Positions 16,070 through 24,221 are shown, counted from the stretch's first letter. The stretch is 37,022 nt of DNA from Microbacterium paraoxydans (GCF_020524545.1 NZ_JAIVLG010000011.1:1-37022); one strand, 5' to 3'. The notes: generated by a model from the letters alone, not told the origin. Numbers and translations are program-made.

Positions 16070-16965
16070 GCGAGATCACGACCACGGGCATGGATCGACT
16101 CCTACTCGGCGACAACCAGTTTTTCGGCATCAATCACATGTCGGAGGAGAAGGCACGCGCGCAAGCGATCCGGTTCCAGGACACCCAGGCGATCATCGAC
16201 GTCATCGACGTCGCGTACGACAACGGGATCCGTACGCTGATGTGCACGACACACGAGCGAATCGCCGAGGTCTGCGACCACATGCGCGTGAACCCGGAGC
16301 GGTACGCCGACTACCGGTTCTACCCTTGCATGCCCTATGCCCACAAATACGCCAATGCCGTCACCGACCACGGGATGCTCGGCGCACTGAAGCAATTCCT
16401 CCCTGAGGAAGGACTTCTCAATGCCGCGTTGCGGGGCGGCAAGTCCTTCGTGAAGAAGGACATCGAGGGGATCATCACCTTGCTGGTGGACGCCGAGATG
16501 AAGATGTTCCAGGGCCTCAACACGCCCGTGATCTTCCTCCAGAACGTTGTGGTCGATCTCATGCTCGGCCTCGGATTCGACGAGGCCTTCGTGATCTTTG
16601 ACCGACATGTGCGCGAACGCTACGGCGCCGAGCCGGCGTACATCACGATGAACTTGCCGATGCTGCTCGACACGCTCGACCGGGTCGGGATCAAGAACCC
16701 CATCGTATGCGCGAACATCAACGAGATCGGCTTCCGGATGTCCGGAGGTATCGAGGCCTATGAAGCTGCTCTGCGTGAACGGCCATTCCGCCCGGTCGCC
16801 ATGTCGGTCTTCGCCTCGGGAGCGATCCCGCCTCGCCGTGCGCTGGAGTGGATCCATGATCACGCGAACGTCGAGTCGATCGTGTTCGGCGCATCGTCGC
16901 GAGCGTCCATCGCGAGCACGACCGATATTGTCAGGGATCTTTGGGGAACAGACCCCGTACACTAG
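16066..16965 (+). CDS. conserved-looking hypothetical protein coupled to the oxidoreductase
   Basis: Predicted 299-aa soluble protein; I cannot name the family with confidence. Regular alternation of hydrophobic strands and amphipathic helices (LLLGDNQFFGINHMSEEKA, AIIDVIDVAYDNGIRTLMC, PVIFLQNVVVDLMLGLG, NPIVCANINEIGFRMSGG, VESIVFGASSRASIAST) suggests a TIM-barrel, with a resemblance to aldo/keto-reductase-like folds. The typical AKR catalytic Tyr/Lys signature is not obvious. The start at 16066 overlaps the previous stop by four bases, implying translational coupling with the Gfo/Idh/MocA enzyme, so a two-step sugar conversion is plausible. The end of the gene overlaps the -10 of the next gene. 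Confidence 0.7.
   Translation: MSEITTTGMDRLLLGDNQFFGINHMSEEKARAQAIRFQDTQAIIDVIDVAYDNGIRTLMCTTHERIAEVCDHMRVNPERYADYRFYPCMPYAHKYANAVTDHGMLGALKQFLPEEGLLNAALRGGKSFVKKDIEGIITLLVDAEMKMFQGLNTPVIFLQNVVVDLMLGLGFDEAFVIFDRHVRERYGAEPAYITMNLPMLLDTLDRVGIKNPIVCANINEIGFRMSGGIEAYEAALRERPFRPVAMSVFASGAIPPRRALEWIHDHANVESIVFGASSRASIASTTDIVRDLWGTDPVH
16958..16963 (+). promoter_or_regulatory. -10 box upstream of the first GH16 gene
   Basis: TACACT inside the last codons of the preceding gene, predicting a start near 16970 and a leader of about 110 nt. No convincing -35 hexamer. Confidence 0.4.
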
Positions 16966-16982
16966 GCGAACACACGTCAACA

Positions 16983-17081
16983 GGATGCATCGAGGGGGAA
17001 AGCTCGTCCCGCATCCACAACCCGGATAAGGTTCCGGCGAACCGCGCTGCACCGCGCAGCTCGATTTCGCACCCCCTCGAT
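16983..17081 (+). ncRNA. structured leader of the GH16 gene with alternative long-range pairing
   Basis: Hairpin GGATGC/GCATCC (16983-16988 with 17011-17016) encloses CGAG/CTCG with loop GGGGAAAG. Two smaller hairpins follow: CCGGA/TCCGG (about 17022-17037) and GCTGC/GCAGC (about 17046-17060). The ten bases ATCGAGGGGG (16989-16998) in the first hairpin are exactly complementary to CCCCCTCGAT (17072-17081), which ends directly before the ATG at 17082. Two mutually exclusive folds are therefore possible. No Shine-Dalgarno is present before the ATG. Confidence 0.5.
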
Positions 17082-18653
17082 ATGAAGCTGACACATCACA
17101 TACGACACTCATCCCTTCGATTCCTGTTCGCTTCCCTCGCTGTCCTGGCAGTAGTGGGAGCCTCCCTCGTGGTCGGGAAACCGGCTGTCGCAGCCGAGTC
17201 ATCGAGCATCATCTCGTCGGTGATCCCCCGCGGATCAACCGGCTGGGCCTATTACCGAGGAGCGGAGGCTCCCGCTGCCGGCTGGCAGACTTCTAAGAGG
17301 TCCTGGGCCAGCGGGACTGCTCCGTTCGGCGTCGGCTCGAGCACCGGACAGGTGAACACGCTGATCCCCGCGGTGGCCGGTCGCCAGCCGCTTGCCACCT
17401 ACTTCACGAAGAGCTTCACGCTCACTTCCGATCTCCCTGAGTGGTCGTGGGTGAACACGTGGGCCGATGACGGGATCGTCATCTGGATCAACGGCGTGGA
17501 GATCGGCCGAAACAACGCACCCTCGGGCAAGATCACTGCCGGGAGCTACGCGACTGCGGCGCCGACTTCGGCGGCTGCGAGAAAGACCCCCATCTCGTTC
17601 TCAGTGCCAGCGGGAGTCCTCAAGGTGGGCGAGAACACGATGGCCGTGCAGGTGCTCTCGAACTGGCGTCAGACACGCAACCTCAGTTTCGACGCGCATC
17701 TCGTCCGCGAGGATCGCACGCCGTCGCCCGCGAAACCGACACCCGCACCGGCCCCGTTGCCGGCACCGCCGGTGACATCGCCTGCAGAGCCGCCCGTTCC
17801 TCCGGTCGACGGCACGAGCATCCCCGGCTGGGGAGCGCCGTCCTGGAGCGATGAGTTCACCTATAGGGACGGCTCAGGGAAGCCTGCGGTCGATCCTGCC
17901 AAGTGGAACGTGCGCGGCCAGGATGACCTCGGCCTCCTGTTCGACGCCGCTGTCGTTGATCGCAAGCAGGTCACGGTGGACAACTCCGGCGTCCTGCACA
18001 TCCGCGCGGACTGGCTCAATACTCCCGTGATCCGGCCTTCCGCCCAGACTGGGCCGCGAGAGCTCTGGCACAAGACCGGCTACCTCGACCAGCGACGACT
18101 CGGTCCGGACGATGTGAGCATGGCCCAGCAGTACGGGCGCTGGGAGATCCGAGCGAAGACCCCCAGCGGCCCGAACACCTTCGGATCACTCGCCGCCTTC
18201 TGGCTCCGCAACAATCAGTCCGGCGAGATCGACATCATGGAGGCCTGGGGCTATGACGATGCGGCGGTCCGCGACCAACGCATCGACACGGCGACCACGA
18301 CGGTCCACACCCACACGTCAAATCCGGCGTTGAATCAGCGCTATATCTGGCATCATGCGGACTACGGTGCAGCGACGCCGGTCTGGAACGACTTCCACAC
18401 CTATGCGTTCGAGTTCACCCCGACGTATGCCGCGGTGATCGTCGACGGGGTCCAGCTTCTGCGGGCGACGCCAGCGACGCATCCGAACCTCTGGAATCCG
18501 GCCTACTTCGGATCACCGTTGCACATGCGCCTGAACCTGCACGTCGGCCCGTCAGCGACCTACTGGGGCCTCCCGAATCCGAACAACAAGGCTGCGACCC
18601 AGAATCTAGACTTCCAGGTCGACTACGTCAGAGTCTGGAGCTACCAAGGCTAG
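17082..18653 (+). CDS. secreted GH16 family glycoside hydrolase with N-terminal jelly-roll module
   Basis: Predicted 523 aa. Signal peptide at about 1-37 (cleavage near AVAA). The jelly-roll module at about 45-205 is related to those of the 1231-aa protein (ADDGIVIWINGVEIGR, GSYAT, NWRQTRNLSFDAHL). A Pro-rich linker follows at about 210-245. The GH16 catalytic domain (about 246-523) has GEIDIMEAWG, with catalytic E382 and E387 and D384 between. GH16 enzymes cleave beta-1,3/1,4-glucans and galactans; here it could trim or release the EPS. The ATG at 17082 is the only start before the signal peptide. A strong terminator follows. Confidence 0.9.
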   Translation: MKLTHHIRHSSLRFLFASLAVLAVVGASLVVGKPAVAAESSSIISSVIPRGSTGWAYYRGAEAPAAGWQTSKRSWASGTAPFGVGSSTGQVNTLIPAVAGRQPLATYFTKSFTLTSDLPEWSWVNTWADDGIVIWINGVEIGRNNAPSGKITAGSYATAAPTSAAARKTPISFSVPAGVLKVGENTMAVQVLSNWRQTRNLSFDAHLVREDRTPSPAKPTPAPAPLPAPPVTSPAEPPVPPVDGTSIPGWGAPSWSDEFTYRDGSGKPAVDPAKWNVRGQDDLGLLFDAAVVDRKQVTVDNSGVLHIRADWLNTPVIRPSAQTGPRELWHKTGYLDQRRLGPDDVSMAQQYGRWEIRAKTPSGPNTFGSLAAFWLRNNQSGEIDIMEAWGYDDAAVRDQRIDTATTTVHTHTSNPALNQRYIWHHADYGAATPVWNDFHTYAFEFTPTYAAVIVDGVQLLRATPATHPNLWNPAYFGSPLHMRLNLHVGPSATYWGLPNPNNKAATQNLDFQVDYVRVWSYQG

Positions 18654-18694
18654 GCAGCTCTGGCCCAAGGCACGACGTGAACGCCTGCCTGACG

Positions 18695-18747
18695 ACGAAG
18701 ACCTCCGGGACGATGCGGGAGACCGATCTAGTCCCGGAGGTCTTCGT
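18695..18747. terminator. bidirectional terminator between GH16 and Wzz-like genes
   Basis: Perfect 17-bp inverted repeat (18695-18711 with 18731-18747; right arm GTCCCGGAGGTCTTCGT) around a 19-nt loop, between two converging genes. No T-tract, as is common in high-GC actinobacteria. Confidence 0.75.
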
Positions 18748-18776
18748 TACTCACCTCGAAGCTTCGACGGGCGCCC

Positions 18777-19724
18777 CTAGCGGCGCCGCTTCTTCGTGTG
18801 GCCGCGCTTCGGCGCCACGATTGGCTGCGCCACGACAGTGTGGACGTCGTCGGGCTCGATGAGTGAGTCATCGTCATCGAGTTCGACGTCGTCATCTTCG
18901 ACATCGAAGGCGTCTTCGTCGTCGAACTCCTCGTCGTCGGTCCCGTCGTCGCTCTTCTCCTCGAGGAGAGCGCGCTTATAGGAAGAACCCGGGCCGTTGC
19001 GAACCCGCGACACGATAAGCGCTGCGATCGCACCGACGAGGATGCCCAGGAAGAGCCCCGCGGCAACGAATACGAGTACCGACGGGCGATTGGACTGTTG
19101 CGGAGGATCTGCTGGAGTCACCAGCATCCCCGAGTAGAACGGCGTCGCCGTTATTCGAGCCTGCTGGTCCAGTAGAGCTTGCAGCTGCAGTTGCGTCGCG
19201 GCACGCTCGCTACTCCCTTCGGGCTGGGAGTCGAGCACCGTCTGGAGCTGCGTGATCGACGTCCCGAGCTCGGCGGTGGTCTTCTCCACGACGGCCCTGG
19301 CATTGTCCGTCCGCTGCTCGCCGTACGCGGCCGCCAGCGCATTGGCGCGTTCTGCGGCGAGCTTCGGGGTGTTGGCCGTCACCTGGAAAATGAGCACTTG
19401 CGAGTTGCGCGGCACCTCGACCACCGTGTTTACACGAAGCGCCTCGATCGACGTGTTGTCGAGAGCCTCCACGGCACGCTCCAGCACGGCGGTCGAGGTT
19501 GCGACGACCTTCTCCGTCTCCATGTTGACGGTGTTGAAGCTCGACCCGGTCGAAAGCACGCTGATCGGCTCGACCGTGTGCTGCGCCTCAGCGGTGTACT
19601 TCTGCGGATAGATCATGAAGATGCCGAGGCCGACGAGAGCGAACGCGACGATGGTCCCCACGAGTACGAGCCATGACTGCATGACCCCTCGGTACAGATC
19701 TTCCAGTGTCCAGTGTGTCGCCAA
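18777..19724 (-). CDS. Wzz-like polysaccharide chain-length/co-polymerase protein
   Basis: Predicted 315 aa. There are two transmembrane segments, the first at about 15-38 (VLVGTIVAFALVGLGIFMIY) and the second at about 215-238 (VLVFVAAGLFLGILVGAIAAL). Between them is an extracytoplasmic region with YTAEAQHTVEP and a coiled-coil-like stretch (about 130-185), as in Wzz/CapA chain-length regulators (PF02706). No C-terminal tyrosine-kinase domain follows. Instead there is a very acidic tail (about 250-290) and a basic end (KKRRR), which is unusual. The TTG at 19724 has GGGGGAG 7 nt upstream; an ATG at 19739 is the alternative but lacks a Shine-Dalgarno. It should control EPS chain length with the Wzy-like protein. 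Confidence 0.82.
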   Translation of the reverse strand: MATHWTLEDLYRGVMQSWLVLVGTIVAFALVGLGIFMIYPQKYTAEAQHTVEPISVLSTGSSFNTVNMETEKVVATSTAVLERAVEALDNTSIEALRVNTVVEVPRNSQVLIFQVTANTPKLAAERANALAAAYGEQRTDNARAVVEKTTAELGTSITQLQTVLDSQPEGSSERAATQLQLQALLDQQARITATPFYSGMLVTPADPPQQSNRPSVLVFVAAGLFLGILVGAIAALIVSRVRNGPGSSYKRALLEEKSDDGTDDEEFDDEDAFDVEDDDVELDDDDSLIEPDDVHTVVAQPIVAPKRGHTKKRRR

Positions 19725-19727
19725 TGT

Positions 19728-19745
19728 GCGCTCCCCCATCTGCGC
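19728..19745 (-). other. small hairpin over the ribosome-binding site of the wzz-like gene
   Basis: GCGC/GCGC stem with loop AGATGGGGGA on the minus strand, ending 3 nt before the TTG at 19724. The stem is only 4 bp, so support comes mainly from the shared loop motif. Confidence 0.25.
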
Positions 19746-19778
19746 GTTCGACACAGTCGTCGGACGCAAACCCCCGTC

Positions 19779-19784
19779 ATCCTA
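19779..19784 (-). promoter_or_regulatory. -10 box of the wzz-like gene
   Basis: TAGGAT on the minus strand in the gap between the CapK-like and Wzz-like genes, giving a leader of about 48 nt. Confidence 0.35.
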
Positions 19785-19823
19785 CAAGTTGCTGCTGGCT
19801 GCCCGCCGTGAGAGGTCGCGAAG

Positions 19824-21188
19824 TCAGAGCGTTTCCGGAGCCCTAGAAACCACGAGGCGTGCCTTTCCGCCCTGGCTCTCGATGCTGGCTACCTCGATCG
19901 TCGTCACGCCGACGTTCTCTCCGACGAGTGCCGTAAGCGCGCGCGCGGCCCCAGCGGCAGCAGCCGAGGCTTCCCCTGGTCGTGTGGCGACGTAGCGAAT
20001 GGTGATCGAGTAGTCAGGCGCCTGCACGATCTGCATCTGTCGGATCGCTTCAGGATCCCCGAGGAAGAGGCCGCTGAGACCGCCCGTGATGCGTCGACCC
20101 GAAGGCGTGCGGATCACGTCAGCGAGTCGCCCTTGCACGGGGTCGATACGCGGGAACACCCGCCCGCAGCCACACTCCCCGCCCAGAAGTCGGGAGCGAT
20201 CGCCCATCTCGTAGCGCACGAGGGGATACACCTCGTTGCTGAAGTCTGTGACGACGACCGAGCCTTCCACTCCCGGCTCGAGGCGATGGCCGTCATCATC
20301 GACGATCTCGACCATGCGCTGATCGCCCGCGACATGCAGCCCCTCGTGCTGCGGACACTCAGCGGCGATCCAGGGGATCTCGGCGGAGCGGTAAGTGTCG
20401 TACACCGGTGCGCAGAACACCGATTCAAGCAGTGCCCGTTGACCGGGCTGCAGCATCGCTGCTGTGACCGACACCGCGGTCGTCGGCAGCGTGCGCCCCG
20501 ATCTCGCCAGATGGGTCGCGACCGCGGTTGCCCCTTCCACATAGGCCACGAGAAGGCGAGGCCGAACTCTTGCCCAACGCCCCACGAACTCCTCGATAGC
20601 GTCATCCGTGATCGCCCGGGCATCGAGGTGGATGTGCCTGCTCGGCCACCACTGGGCCGCGTACCTGAGCGCCTCTCGCCCGTGCCTTAACCGCCGATAG
20701 ATGAAAGCCATGTCGTCGCCCGGATGCACATCCCACCACCGATAGATGCGCCACCACATGGCGGCCGTCGGTGCTGCGGCATCGTTCCGCACCCGAAGCG
20801 GCGCTCCCGTGCTGCCTCCGGTCTGTGACACCAAAGCGCGCTTCGATGTGACCGCGGTTGAGAGCACACGATCCCCCGCTTCTCGGAGCGCGGTCTTCGT
20901 CACGATGGGAAGCTTCTCGAAGTTCTGCAGCTCGGAGACATCCTGCCGAGAGAGGCCCGCCCCGGAATACAGGTCTCGGTAGAAAGGAGATGAGTCGTAC
21001 GCGTGGAGAGCCATACGCGTCGCCGCGGTCATGGAGAGCGCTTCGAACTCCCGGGCGCTGAGGCGCTCGTTTTGGACCATCGTCCCGAACGCTCGGCGAT
21101 CGCCTCGCATGAGCAGACGCGTCTTGGCGTCGAAAATCCCTCTTTTCACCGCTCCCCACAAGCTCCGGCTCGCGCCGGTCCCCTCCAT
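19824..21188 (-). CDS. CapK/PaaK-like adenylate-forming enzyme
   Basis: Predicted 454 aa, related to phenylacetate-CoA ligases and the CapK group found in capsule loci. Visible motifs are SQTGGSTGAPLRV (residues 121-133, the phosphate-binding loop of adenylating enzymes), YDTYRSAEIPWIAAECPQH (adenine-binding region plus Cys/His), RYEMGDRSRLL (the usual YxxGD motif) and GECGCGRVFPRI. It would activate a carboxylic acid as an acyl-adenylate. In an EPS locus it probably prepares an acyl or aryl group for decoration of the polymer, but no acyltransferase is seen here. The ATG at 21188 starts a protein resembling the family N-terminus; the open frame upstream to 21431 overlaps a leader region and looks non-coding. 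Confidence 0.8.
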   Translation of the reverse strand: MEGTGASRSLWGAVKRGIFDAKTRLLMRGDRRAFGTMVQNERLSAREFEALSMTAATRMALHAYDSSPFYRDLYSGAGLSRQDVSELQNFEKLPIVTKTALREAGDRVLSTAVTSKRALVSQTGGSTGAPLRVRNDAAAPTAAMWWRIYRWWDVHPGDDMAFIYRRLRHGREALRYAAQWWPSRHIHLDARAITDDAIEEFVGRWARVRPRLLVAYVEGATAVATHLARSGRTLPTTAVSVTAAMLQPGQRALLESVFCAPVYDTYRSAEIPWIAAECPQHEGLHVAGDQRMVEIVDDDGHRLEPGVEGSVVVTDFSNEVYPLVRYEMGDRSRLLGGECGCGRVFPRIDPVQGRLADVIRTPSGRRITGGLSGLFLGDPEAIRQMQIVQAPDYSITIRYVATRPGEASAAAAGAARALTALVGENVGVTTIEVASIESQGGKARLVVSRAPETL

Positions 21189-21193
21189 GCTAG

Positions 21194-21210
21194 GCGTTCT
21201 TCCCCACCGC
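21194..21210 (-). other. weak G-rich-loop hairpin upstream of the capK-like gene
   Basis: GCG/CGC pairs around GTGGGGAAGAA on the minus strand, 5 nt before the ATG at 21188. The stem is very short; noted only because the loop motif matches the other EPS leaders. Confidence 0.2.
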
Positions 21211-21316
21211 GTTGCCAACAGCGGAGATCGGCGAAGACCGCCGGGGCCATATGGGTATCGCCCACCCACACGTCGGTGCTTCTTGGTTCGCGTCGACGGA
21301 TCGGTTGTGGAGAACT

Positions 21317-21347
21317 TTGACGAGCTGCCGGCGAACACCACTAGAGT
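21317..21347 (+). promoter_or_regulatory. sigma70-type promoter of the second GH16 gene
   Basis: TTGACG (21317-21322), 19-nt spacer, TAGAGT (21342-21347). It predicts a leader of about 100 nt with AAGGAGA before the ATG at 21455. No G-rich-loop hairpin in this leader, unlike the other EPS genes. Confidence 0.55.
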
Positions 21348-21454
21348 CTGTCGACCACTGACACACAGGGTCGCTTGGCGAACAACCGCGAGGCCCCATC
21401 TGTGACCGCCGCGGGACACCGCGTGCGACACCCTCGATCAAGGAGACAGCCAGC

Positions 21455-22822
21455 ATGACCAGACGTACAAAGCGCGTGAGGCGAATCGCAGTGGCGGGAA
21501 GCCTGCTTTCGACGCTAGCCCTAGGCTCTCTGGTTGCGCCCGCTGCGGGTGCAACCGACGCCCTCATCAGTGACGTTGATGTGAACGTCGCCTCAGGTGA
21601 GTCACGCATTCTGAGCCTCACCGAAGATTCGCCGCAGGACTCCGTCACCAGTGTGACTTTCACTCCTTCGAGCCTGCCTGACGCCGGCCCCGGGCACACC
21701 ATCGGGGTGCAGAGCCGAACCACGGACTCCGGCAGTTACATGCTGTGGTCGAGAATGGCACCCGACGGTGACGTCTTCGTCGGCATCGACCGTCTCGCCG
21801 CGCACGAATACGGAGTGCTGGCTCCCGTCGAAGTCTTGCTGCCCGAATCCAAGCTCACAGACGCTGCCGGGCTCGGGGAGAGCGTCCAGCTGTCCTTGAC
21901 GACCACGGACGCGGGAGCGGAAGTCCACCTGAGCGCCGAGGTCGGGGTGGGCGAGGGTAAGCCACAGGAGTTCGCAGCGGCCGACACGGGCAATGACAGA
22001 CTGACTGCTGGCGGCGCGGACATCGGGTTCTTCGGAGCCAGATCGTCGCCCAGCCTTACCGTGACGGTGAACAGCGCGAACGTCACGATGGCACCCGCGG
22101 CCCCGACATGGATGGACGACTTCGATGGCGCTTTGGACGCCACGTCGTGGGAGGCTCGACGATTCATGGACGCAAACACTCTCGATGGGGCGAACTTCCC
22201 TGAGAACGTGAGCGTTGTCGACGGCAACCTCCAGTTGCGTATGCAGAAGCTGGCCGCGCCGCAGCAGTTCAACGGCAAGACGATCACCTATGGCGGAGGC
22301 TACGTTTGGTCGCGGGGCAAGCACCACATCGGCTACGGCAAGACCGAAATCCGGGCGAAGATGCTTACGCCGGGATCATCAACGGGGCTATGGTCAGCAA
22401 TCTGGTTCCGCGATGTGAATCTCGGTGGTGAGATCGACCTCTTCGAAGCTATCGGTACACCGAACCTGCAGCCGGGCTATTACCCGAACGACGGCACCGG
22501 TATCCAGCAAACCATCTACAAGCAGACGGGCGTGAAGACAAAGGGGGAGTACGCCCAGCGCAACTTCACCCTGACGACGCCGAGCGACCAGTGGCATACC
22601 TACACGCTGGAGCAGACTCCCCAGTTCATCGCACTTTCCGTGGATGGGGTCGAAACGTTCCGCACGTCTGACCCCAAAATCCTCGCCGGATTCAGCGGTC
22701 AGCTCGACATCCGTTTCTCCCAGTTCATCGGAGAGAGCTGGGGCGCCCGCACCGGCCCCACCACGGGCGCCATAAACGATGTCCTCATCGACCACGTGAA
22801 GCACTGGGCATACTCGGAATAG
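21455..22822 (+). CDS. secreted GH16 family glycoside hydrolase
   Basis: Predicted 455 aa. Signal peptide at about 1-33 (RRIAVAGSLLSTLALGSLVAPAAGA region). An N-terminal beta-rich domain (about 35-215), resembling a carbohydrate-binding or heparinase-type beta sandwich, is not of the jelly-roll type seen in the first GH16 protein. The catalytic domain (about 222-455) starts PTWMDDFDGALDATSWEAR and has GEIDLFEAIG with catalytic E326, D328 and E331. It has its own promoter and a clear Shine-Dalgarno (AAGGAGA, 10 nt before ATG). It probably acts on the same beta-linked polysaccharide as the other GH16 enzyme, outside the cell. Confidence 0.9.
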   Translation: MTRRTKRVRRIAVAGSLLSTLALGSLVAPAAGATDALISDVDVNVASGESRILSLTEDSPQDSVTSVTFTPSSLPDAGPGHTIGVQSRTTDSGSYMLWSRMAPDGDVFVGIDRLAAHEYGVLAPVEVLLPESKLTDAAGLGESVQLSLTTTDAGAEVHLSAEVGVGEGKPQEFAAADTGNDRLTAGGADIGFFGARSSPSLTVTVNSANVTMAPAAPTWMDDFDGALDATSWEARRFMDANTLDGANFPENVSVVDGNLQLRMQKLAAPQQFNGKTITYGGGYVWSRGKHHIGYGKTEIRAKMLTPGSSTGLWSAIWFRDVNLGGEIDLFEAIGTPNLQPGYYPNDGTGIQQTIYKQTGVKTKGEYAQRNFTLTTPSDQWHTYTLEQTPQFIALSVDGVETFRTSDPKILAGFSGQLDIRFSQFIGESWGARTGPTTGAINDVLIDHVKHWAYSE

Positions 22823-22824
22823 AG

Positions 22825-22860
22825 CGCCGGCCGGTGAGCCGCCTGGTTACGGCGCCGGCT
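22825..22860. terminator. possible terminator after the second GH16 gene
   Basis: The palindromic GCCGGC occurs at both ends of a segment with an inner GCCG/CGGC stem, just past the stop at 22822 and before the converging GT2-GtrA gene. The remaining bases to 22959 show no gene. Confidence 0.35.
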
Positions 22861-22959
22861 GGTCCCGGAGGGCTGGTCCACGAAGATCCATCACTCCTTC
22901 GACGGGAGCGTACTGCCGCTGCTCACGGCCCCGTGGTCGGGACTCGGGGTATCAGCGCC

Positions 22960-24138
22960 CTAGAGCTCTCCGGGCTTCATCGCTTCGGCGTCGATGGCCC
23001 GAATCACGCGCAGCGCGGCGGTATCCGGCTTCGGCTCGGATGCCGCCGCGTCGTCGTCCCGGCGCCGCTTCGGGGCGTAGACGACGAGCGAGTGGAACAG
23101 GAATCGCGCGAAGAAGGCCACGATGAGGGAGAGGGCCGTCGCGAAGACGCTCGAGATGTGCCAGGACTCGACCATCAGGGCCATCACCGGAATCCGCAGC
23201 GCCGCCTCGACGTTGTTGAAGGCGAACGAACTGGCGAACCGGATCCCGAGGCCACGGGCATCCGTGCGCATGTCGGCGAAGACGAAGCGCTCCTGCAGCA
23301 GGAAATTGCCGATGATCGTGACTTCGGCGCCGATGATGGCCGCCCAGATGTACGGAACACCGGCGGCGGTCAGTGCCCACATGATCCCGAGGTTCGCGAC
23401 AGCGCCGATCGCCCCGATCAGCGCGAACAGGGACATCTTGCCGAAGCGCAGCCGTGCGAGGTGCGCGATGAAGGTCGCGCCCTGGCGCAGGCTCGCCTTG
23501 GATGTTCCGTGTCGGCGCTCGGCGAACTCCATCGGCACTTCGGCGAGGCGGAGATCGTTGCGGGCCAGGATCTCGAGGAGGATCTTGAAGCCCTGAGGCT
23601 GCAGGTTCGCGACGTCGAGACGCTTCCGGTCCACCAGGAAGAAGCCCGTCATCGGGTCGGTGCTGCGAGCGAGGCGGATCGGGAACATCGCCCTGGTCAA
23701 CCAGGTTGCGGCGCGCGAGACGCCGAAGCGCACAGCCGTTCCGAGGCCACGCGTGTCTCCTCCCCCGACGTAGCGGGACGCGGCGACGAGATCCGTATCG
23801 CCCGCGTCGTATCGAGCGAGCAGGGTGGGCAGGAGTTCGGGCGGATGCTGCAGATCCCCGTCCATGACGATGCAGACGTCGAAGGTCGCTGCTTCGAGCC
23901 CGACCGCCACCGCCCCACCCAGCCCGCCATGGTTCTCGGTGCGATGGATGACGCGCACCGGGACCGGGGCATCGACGGCGATGCGCGCCACTTCGGCGGC
24001 AGTGTCGTCCGTGCTGTCGTCGACGAACAGGATCTCGGCATCCCTGTCGGCGAGCGCGGCGGCGATTCGGGCGACGAGTTCCGGGACGTTGTCACGTTCG
24101 TTGAACGTCGGCACGATGACCGTGACCGGTGTCCCCAC
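22960..24138 (-). CDS. GT2 glycosyltransferase (polyprenol-phosphate-sugar synthase type) fused to a GtrA domain
   Basis: Predicted 392 aa. The N-terminal GT2 domain (about 1-230; VTVIVPTFNERDNVPELV, metal-binding D93-G-D95 in VMDGDLQHPPELL, SRYVGGG, and RRHGTSKASL near the end) is of the Dpm1/GtrB type that makes polyprenyl-phosphate sugars. The C-terminal GtrA domain (about 232-350) has four membrane helices (FALIGAIGAVANLGIMWAL onward) and could flip or anchor the lipid-linked sugar. Such fusions are common. It would supply a lipid-linked sugar for periplasmic-side side-chain addition. The GTG at 24138 follows a G-rich Shine-Dalgarno; the longer frame to 24159 is less likely. Confidence 0.88.
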   Translation of the reverse strand: MGTPVTVIVPTFNERDNVPELVARIAAALADRDAEILFVDDSTDDTAAEVARIAVDAPVPVRVIHRTENHGGLGGAVAVGLEAATFDVCIVMDGDLQHPPELLPTLLARYDAGDTDLVAASRYVGGGDTRGLGTAVRFGVSRAATWLTRAMFPIRLARSTDPMTGFFLVDRKRLDVANLQPQGFKILLEILARNDLRLAEVPMEFAERRHGTSKASLRQGATFIAHLARLRFGKMSLFALIGAIGAVANLGIMWALTAAGVPYIWAAIIGAEVTIIGNFLLQERFVFADMRTDARGLGIRFASSFAFNNVEAALRIPVMALMVESWHISSVFATALSLIVAFFARFLFHSLVVYAPKRRRDDDAAASEPKPDTAALRVIRAIDAEAMKPGEL

Positions 24139-24221
24139 GTCAGCCCCCCTCTTCCGCACGCGCGACGCCTGCGGCCTCTATCGTTCCATGGGTTCCTGTG
24201 GGGAAAGAAACCCGAACCTGC

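Noticed and set aside
24138..24201. Another G-rich-loop hairpin before the GT2-GtrA gene
   Set aside because: There is a G-rich Shine-Dalgarno and a GTG/CAC pairing around GGGA, but the stem is only 3 bp, lies within the coding start, and no promoter is clear.
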